A stretch of DNA of 64,000 nucleotides from Mytilisepta virgata (lineage: Eukaryota > Mollusca > Bivalvia > Mytilida > Mytilidae), in contig CM051508.1 in NCBI GenBank assembly GCA_028015205.1, positions 17,316,001-17,380,000 on the forward strand, written 5' to 3'. A model generated the notes under the pieces. That model searched no databases, had not been told where the DNA came from, and saw only the letters and a program-made list of their open reading frames with translations. Shown one piece after another: positions 57,701 to 64,000 of the stretch. Each line of letters opens with the position of its first letter. Positions within the stretch are counted from its first letter, which is position 1. The translations under genes and the position numbers were made by a program.

Positions 57701-60700
57701 AATTTGTGGAATCCTGATGCTTTTTTACAACATTGACTAAATACAGTACATGTATTTGAATATTTTGTTCTTAATTCTTTGTAACTGTAGACAAAAAATC
57801 TGTTTAAAAAATATATTTAAATTGTAAAAAATTGAAAATTTATTGAAATACACTCTATACATGTATATATATTAATTTTTTTTTTTTAGATAAACCACTT
57901 ATTTCAAGCAAACTGCTGAGAAAATACACAAGAAGAGCTTCAGTTGAGAAGCTAAAATATGAGAAATGTTGTACCAAAAAGTGTGGAATATCCCTTACAT
58001 CTGATCAGATAAAGAGTGTCCGCTATCAATATTGGTCAATGAATTCTATTCAGCGCCACCAGTGGATTATGGACAAACTAAAAGAAAGTAAAAAGTGGCT
58101 TTTCTGCACGGAATTAGGTGTAATGTGCCAAAAAAAATTCATTTCTGTTTATGGGATAAATAAAAATGTTTATTACAATATAAGGAAGAAATACTTAAGC
58201 GGAGCAGTATTTTCCAATAAGAAAAAATGCTTCAGGAAAAGAAGCACTAAGTTTATTCATGCTTTAACATGGCTAGAACAGTATGCAACATATAGAGCAG
58301 ACAGAATGCCAGACTCAAAAATAGCTATGCTTTCATATGGAACCAGAAGGATGCACATCTATAGAACTTACAGGAGGGAAAATGAAAATGATGTTAATGA
58401 TATATTAAAGCAGTCAACATTTTTGTCAATGTGGACAAATTACATGCCACATCTAAAAATAAAAAAGGTATGAAATTTACTTAAATCAATAATATTTTGA
58501 TTGACTGGGGGGGAAGGGGTATGGCTCATTACCGGGTTTAAATCCTTGAAAATGCATGTACATGTATGTTGGCTCAATCTTGGATACCCTTCCTTTTGCT
58601 TTTGTTACTCATGCTAAAAATGTTTATTAATAATTTAGATAATACTGTAAATATATTATAGTAATTCACGGAATACTGGATTTTTAACTTAGGATGTAAA
58701 TATTGCTACTAAATTTTATAAATACCATAATAATTACATTTCTGGAGAAAGCCTTATCAGATGGTCATTGTTTAGGCCATATGTCAACTCCTAGATAATA
58801 CTAATATATCGCTATGTCTAATTTAATAGAATGTTTTGTGGTTGACATATATACATGTACCCCATATGTTTTTATTTTGATTTCTAGTAAACAGTTCTTA
58901 TGAAAGTAAAAACCTAATTTTAATTCTGTTGCCTGGATACATGTAGCACTTTCATATTATGTTTGAGAACTTTATATTTGAATGAATTAAGGTTTCCATG
59001 CAGTACCTTGGACAAGTTATCAGAGAAATATGAAATGGGGAACAACATTTGGGGAAAGGGAACTTGAATATTAGTGAATACAAATTTTCTGTCTGTAGTC
59101 TGTAGTTGTTTGCTATATTATATGTGAATCCAGATACACATGATACAATTGTACGTGTTTATCTCATGAACAACAAGTTCGGTCAAAAGAAATTTGTTTG
59201 TTATTTTGAAAAATTTAAATATTATTTTAACCCATCTCTCAAATACTATTATGTCTTCCTTCAAAAATGTTGGAAGGGTTGCATTGCTTTACATGTATTC
59301 AAAAATAAATCTAAAGTCCAAATTTCATCAGAAAGCATGATTACACACCATGACATAGGTATAAATGTATTTTTTAAAATTATTAATTTCTAAACTTTAA
59401 CTTGATTATCCATGGCTCCAGATTATCAATTGTTTCAATTTTATTCCTCTCTCTCTCCAGACCAATTCATTTTCAAAGTGCACAATTTGTACCAGCATTG
59501 AAAGACAATTAGAGGTAGAGCGTAATCCAGTAAAAAGAGAAAAGCTGTTACAACTAAGAAAAGAACATAATGAAGAACAAATGCAAGTATAACATGATAG
59601 AATTGGAAAAATAATTTCTAAGGATGTCAGATGAATTTAATAATATAGAATCAACAAGGAACTAAAATAGACTTTATTGTATTTATTATCTAAGGGAAAA
59701 GAAGAAAATCTTTTTTAGTATTTAATTTTTGAAAAAAAAATTTCTTCAGTTGCATTTTATTTAAAAAACAATGTAAACATCTGGATCATGTTGTGGATAT
59801 AAGGAATGAATTAATGAGATATCATAAAAGCTGATCAAATTGTGAAGTCTTAGTAATTCATAGTCTGTAAATGATAAAAAATTCATGTAAAATAGTCCTT
59901 TGTTGATTATGAAATTTATCAAAAAGCCAAAGCTGAACACAGTTCAAAATCATAAATATTTAAAACACCAGATTTATATCATATTTAGTTTCATCTAGAA
60001 TTGAGAATAGATATTCTAAAGAGGAAGCAAATTTTACATTGTAATTTCACATTCATAAACAAAAGTTAATCTCCTTTTATTTTCTCTTAATCCGGAAAAA
60101 TATGAAGTGCCTAAGTTTATTTAATTTTATGAAATTTTATGAAAGGGTTTCTTCATAATACTGTCATCGAGAATTAAATTTACATAGTTTAACATTTTTT
60201 CTTCAATCTGAACATTTTTGCTGAATGCTTATTATCATGTAGCTGTGTGCTGACAGCTTTTATAATATTATCTACATTTTATTCATGAGACATCTATTTA
60301 CCATGTTTACTGTAGGGCAGAAAGAAAATACTACTATTCCAAAAGGAAGTTAGCTGTAGATTCTCCATCTCAGTATCTAAGTTTAATTATCGATGGAATG
60401 GATCAAGGTAAGATTTTTCTGAAGGTAGACGAAAGGGTGTACTTTTATCACAAAAGTTAAGGTTGCTTAGTTGAATAATGCAAACCTTTGTTTTTTCATC
60501 AATGTTTGGTGCCAGATTATGCAACAGAAAAGTTCTGGCTAAATTGTTTTTGCAATTAAAGTTTGCAAATAATAATAAAAGTTTTTTTAAAATTTAAATT
60601 GTTATTACCATTAGCTGTATCTGTCAATTACCCGGTAGACAACATATAATCTTATTGAAGCAAGGGGATTCTAGACACATAGGGTTCATACTGCAACCTT

Positions 60701-63700
60701 TTCACCTTTGTATTTTAATTGTAACTGGCATGATACAGCGATTCTTTGGGTTTTTAAAAGTGTTTAGAAGATTAGGTTAAAAATGTGCATGTTACTTGTA
60801 TAAGATGTTATAATATTTTAATGTTTTCAAGGTGAATGCTTATAATATGGTATATTTGTTATTATTTCTTATTTTAGGAAAGACAGCCATTCCACATTTT
60901 GTTGGTCGTACAGCAAAGGTATGCTGTTAATTTCTTTGTACATTAGTCGATGCATGTATGTCAAACTGTCTGCAAACTAATTTGTCATTAATGAAAACTA
61001 ATATACGTAGTTGCCATTGACAGTATCATATTGGATTATTGGATTTAAATCCATAACAATATATTCCTCAGTTTCAGAGATTTAATTATAATTTGCATTT
61101 TGACTCTACGTATTCAATGTTCATTAATTTCAAATAATTTTATGTAATACGGATGTATGCTTACCATATAGATAAATGTAAGTAAAATTGTACCAAAAAA
61201 AATGTTTTGGACCAGTCATTTTTTTTCCAGTATTAAAAATATCATTATACTTACCTGACCTACAAGTTTGAAGATAGGTATAGGTAGATAGCCATTTTCT
61301 TTTTTTCCTCCAAAAATTGATACAAAGAACCCAACCATATCTTTATTGAATAAACATAAAAGAATCAAACATTTTTTCTGAGTACAGTACTGTGCACATA
61401 TCAATACTAGATGTAAGACTGTTGCAAATCAGGATGATGTCAAATTCATTCGTAAGGCCACTCTCCTCAGACATAATAATTCTTTCATTACAAGTGCACT
61501 GGCAATAAAGTATTCGGTGAAAATGACTTACATTTTGAAGAACAGGACAAAACTAAATTATGGGCTATCAATGAGGGAAAAAGTGGTAGAAATGCTTTCA
61601 GTTGGTAGTATTTCAAGGGTTGGTCATGTAAGGGAAAACAAAGTTAAAAAATTATTTTTTATTTAGGCCTTCTCTGCCTTTAAATTAGAATAAATTTTAT
61701 GTACTTTTTATATTTAAGAGTGTGTCACCTGCAGATAAAGTTTCAACTCACATATCTGGTGTAATAGCTCATGGACAGAAACTTTTCAGGACATATTTTG
61801 ATTGTTGCCAGTACCCACACGACTCTAACTTGACAATAAACATTCTGTTAATGGTTCTTGAGGAAATTTCAAGAATTATGGTAAGAATATCACTGTGACA
61901 TAATGGTCTTGTGATTTTATACAATCCAAGGACAGCTTCCACGAAAATATATTTGCATTTGAGCTAGTTTAAAGCATATATTAGTCCTTTATTTTCTCTT
62001 CAAGCAGTACAAAAGCATATAAAAAACATCAATTATTGAATCAGAGGAATAAAATAAATAAAATTGAACAGTGAATTAATTGGTGGGATAACATGTGATT
62101 TCTCAATCATTAAGAAGAAATATAGTTATGCATACAGATGACTGTTAACCCAGAAATCCCCAATATTAATATGTTAGCCATCTTATTTAGTGTTATTTCT
62201 TAAAGCTTTATAAACTTTAGTAAAACCCTTCAAATTATTTTTTATCTATGAAAAAATACATAGTACTTACATGTATGCCTGAAATGTGTTGGTTAATATT
62301 TAAAACCCAACAAGCTAACAATCAGTTTAGTTGTAGAAACTTTATTCTATTTTTTAATGTGTTTAAAATACACCTCAAACTAAATATGGGAATGCATTAA
62401 AAATATGGACTATACATCATTTTCTTACAGCTGTTATTTAATGATCCATTTTTTTCCAGGGAGGTAAACTTCCACCTGTACTATACCTTCAAGCAGATAA
62501 CTGTTGGAGGGAAAACAAAAATCAGTTTGTAATATCCTTCTGTGAGCTATTGGTCCAATTAAAGATCTTTAATGAGGTTGGTAATAACACATTTTGATCT
62601 ATATATGAGTCAGAAATTGAAAGGCTGGATTCAGCCATATTGTTATGGTATAATGTTTGAAATTGTTTTTATGCATTTTTATGCATTTAAAAGTACTACA
62701 CCATGACTTATTAGATTTATATTAAGCGATTTGTTTTCTGGTACTGACTGTATGAAGTTTGTTCTTGGACTAACTTGAAATGGAACAAAAGAATCAACAT
62801 GCTTGTTAGCTTCATCAAGGATTTAAATCCTTGGCTTCATGTATGTTAAATTAACTGTGACAGTGATTTGTATTATCTTTGACTGGCATGTCTAAATAGA
62901 GTCTGGTGACAAAATATCAGAAATAAATACATGTTTGATAATATTTTCTTGTTGTATTACTGTTATTATAATAACAGCAAACAACAATGTCGGTCTTCCA
63001 AAATATGAATAAAAAACCAATATTTAATATATATTTGTTAAAATGGTGAAATAATGATTACATAAAACAAAAACAGCAAGAAAATGTTGTAATAATTGTA
63101 TATAATCAGATATTTTTCTACCCGACTCTATTTCCGCCATGACGGTAAACAAAATGTTTGCCGATCTTTGTGAAAATGACCTACAAACAATAAATTATCA
63201 CAAATCTTTATTAAATTGATGAAATGATATTATAATAACACTAGTAGAACTAGAAAATATCATCAAACATGTCCATATTCTGATATTTTGCCACCAAACT
63301 CTTCAATACTACAAGACTCCACCAGAGTTTAAGTCATTCCCTCTTTGACATGCCATGATACTGACATTATGATCTTGCAGGTATCATATTATTGCATTGA
63401 ATGATGAACATGTAATATAAAATTTTGTTTTTTCTATTTAGGTACATTTATCCTTCCTCATTGTGGGACATACCCATGAAGATATTGATGCTGCTTTTGC
63501 CCAGATATCTGAAAATCTTAGAACAAATGATGCAGAGACATTGCCAGATTTGGTGAAAGTTATACCAAACCTCAGAGAAATATCTTTTATATATGATGTA
63601 AAAGAATGGCTCTCCCCATTTATAAACTCGTTTGAAAAACACACACAGCCACTCCACTACAAAATTAAAAGGGAAGAAGCAAGCAACATAATTAACTTGT

Positions 63701-64000
63701 TTTATAAAAAAAGACACCACCATCCGTGGAAGCAAGCCAAGAATGTTGCTTTCAAGGTGATGGGTATAATTACCTTACCAACAGGAATTCCAGAATTAAA
63801 ATTACCAACATATGAAAAAAAGATTGACATAAAAAGATTGGAAAAGGCTGCATCTTGTTGGAAAGTACTATTTAGGAACCAGGTGGAACAAACGTCAAAA
63901 AAATGGTGGCAAGAATATATAAATTTCATAAAAAGAATTCAAACAGATGTCTTATTCAGGAATACCATTATAACAGCATCTGCTAAGTGGTTATTACCAC
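51643..64000 (+). CDS. DUF7869-type, transposase-like protein, 5' part, nine exons seen (spliced span)
   Basis: Multi-exon gene running off the right edge; 820 residues are visible. The sequence matches an invertebrate family of unknown function that I know as DUF7869. Parts: hydrophobic start (1-20); acidic Ser-rich region (34-263) with LGTSL/LGDSL repeats; Cys-rich block CCTKKC (290-295) and helical domain (to 456); KCTICTS zinc-type pair (463, 466); then the conserved core with IIDGMDQ (D523), PHFVGRT, YFDCCQYPHDSNLT, YLQADNCWRENKN (D608) and VGHTHEDIDAAF (E647-D650). The order Asp, Asp, acidic with these contexts suggests an RNase H-like, DDE-type core; this is inference. No stop or frameshift is seen if one GC-AG intron is accepted. 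The family is often found in many copies in molluscs and cnidarians, which fits a transposon origin. Confidence 0.8.
52180..52620 (-). mobile_element. LINE 3' fragment
   Basis: Reverse strand has LEIKVGRYKKVLREQRYC and the shared tail aatgcaaataaagat. In intron 1 of the plus-strand gene. Confidence 0.8.
52621..55564. other. intron 1 of plus-strand gene, right part
   Basis: No exon with matching phase found; AT-rich, with taatatatat-type runs and no clear mobile element. Confidence 0.45.
55565..56255 (+). CDS. DUF7869-type gene exon 2
   Basis: 691 nt, residues 34-263. Starts TYSKKEPVQAICAC; rich in D, E and S, with three degenerate LG(T/D)SL repeats. Probably disordered. Acceptor ttacag, donor gtaatc, phase 1. 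Confidence 0.75.
57890..58467 (+). CDS. DUF7869-type gene exon 3
   Basis: 578 nt, residues 264-456. KCCTKKCGISLTSDQIKSVR, RHQWIMDKL, a basic KKKCFRKRSTK patch and WLEQYATYRADRMPDS, all in the order usual for this family. Acceptor tttttag, donor gtatga. Confidence 0.88.
59461..59582 (+). CDS. DUF7869-type gene exon 4 (GC donor)
   Basis: 122 nt, residues 457-496 plus two bases. FSKCTICTSIERQL, LLQLRKEHNEEQ. The GT at 59587 would break the frame with exon 5; using the GC donor gcaagt at 59583 keeps it and gives EEQ-M-AERKYYY. Confidence 0.75.
60316..60407 (+). CDS. DUF7869-type gene exon 5 (IIDGMDQ)
   Basis: 92 nt, residues 497-527. AERKYYYSKRKLAVDSPSQY then LSLIIDGMDQ, first candidate catalytic Asp (D523). 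Acceptor tgtag, donor gtaaga. Confidence 0.88.
60878..60918 (+). CDS. DUF7869-type gene exon 6
   Basis: 41 nt, residues 528-541, GKTAIPHFVGRTAK. A micro-exon recognised only through family similarity and phase. Acceptor ttttag, donor gtatgc. Confidence 0.85.
61719..61880 (+). CDS. DUF7869-type gene exon 7
   Basis: 162 nt, residues 542-595. HISGVIAHGQKLFRTYFD and QYPHDSNLTINILLMVLEE. Acceptor tttaag, donor gtaaga. Confidence 0.88.
62460..62576 (+). CDS. DUF7869-type gene exon 8 (QADNCWRENKN)
   Basis: 117 nt, residues 596-634. LPPVLYLQADNCWRENKNQF holds the second candidate Asp (D608). Acceptor tttccag, donor gttggt. Confidence 0.9.
63442..64000 (+). CDS. DUF7869-type gene exon 9 (VGHTHEDID), runs off window
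   Basis: At least 559 nt, open to the edge, residues 635 onward. LSFLIVGHTHEDIDAAFAQI supplies the third acidic group; a Trp/Lys-rich C-terminal domain follows. Acceptor atttag. The end of the gene is not in the window. Confidence 0.9.

Noticed and set aside
1..64000. CRISPR array, operons or bacterial genes
   Set aside because: All tandem repeats lack spacer structure, and all supported genes have spliceosomal introns.
38089..64000. A recently inserted giant transposon carrying both genes
   Set aside because: Introns contain several independent, partly decayed insertions and arrays, and no terminal repeats can be seen in the window; an old or domesticated origin remains possible.

Overview
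The window is eukaryotic nuclear DNA, AT-rich, with spliced genes, long introns and a dense load of short interspersed repeats. A metazoan chitin synthase, the repeat families and the general base composition point to a bivalve mollusc, most likely a mussel (Mytilus-like); the genus is my inference from recognising the repeat style, not from a search. I resolved three protein-coding genes by joining exons with matching phases and splice sites.

Region 1-8484 holds no gene I can support, only repeats (a TTAA-flanked MITE, a tRNA-derived SINE copy, short tandem and simple repeats). Region 8485-30696, minus strand, is a complete 15-exon chitin synthase gene coding for about 1427 residues, with all catalytic motifs but no myosin motor domain. 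Its introns are packed with mobile DNA: four terminal-inverted-repeat families, an inverted-repeat element with a 26-bp minisatellite, and a truncated chromodomain-type Ty3 retroelement (about 21.8-25.1 kb) next to a near-perfect palindrome.

Region 30700-38088 is intergenic and repeat-rich: LINE 3' ends, a pogo-like MITE, a GC-rich hairpin, a foldback-like element with C-tracts, and a 120-bp tandem repeat built on palindromes.

Region 38089 to the right edge carries two divergent genes whose start codons lie only 236 bp apart. The minus-strand gene (13 exons, 38089-51406, about 677 residues) joins a ParB-like domain, a coiled coil, a basic linker and a Tudor-like C-terminus. The plus-strand gene (nine exons seen, 51643 to beyond 64000) encodes a protein of the invertebrate family I know as DUF7869, with three acidic motifs that look like an RNase H-type (transposase-like) core. 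This head-to-head pair of uncharacterised genes is the most interesting object in the window: a DNA-partition-like/chromatin-reader protein apparently co-regulated with a transposase-like protein. Their introns contain old SINE, LINE, MITE and satellite insertions, so the pair looks like resident host genes or a domesticated transposon rather than a fresh insertion.
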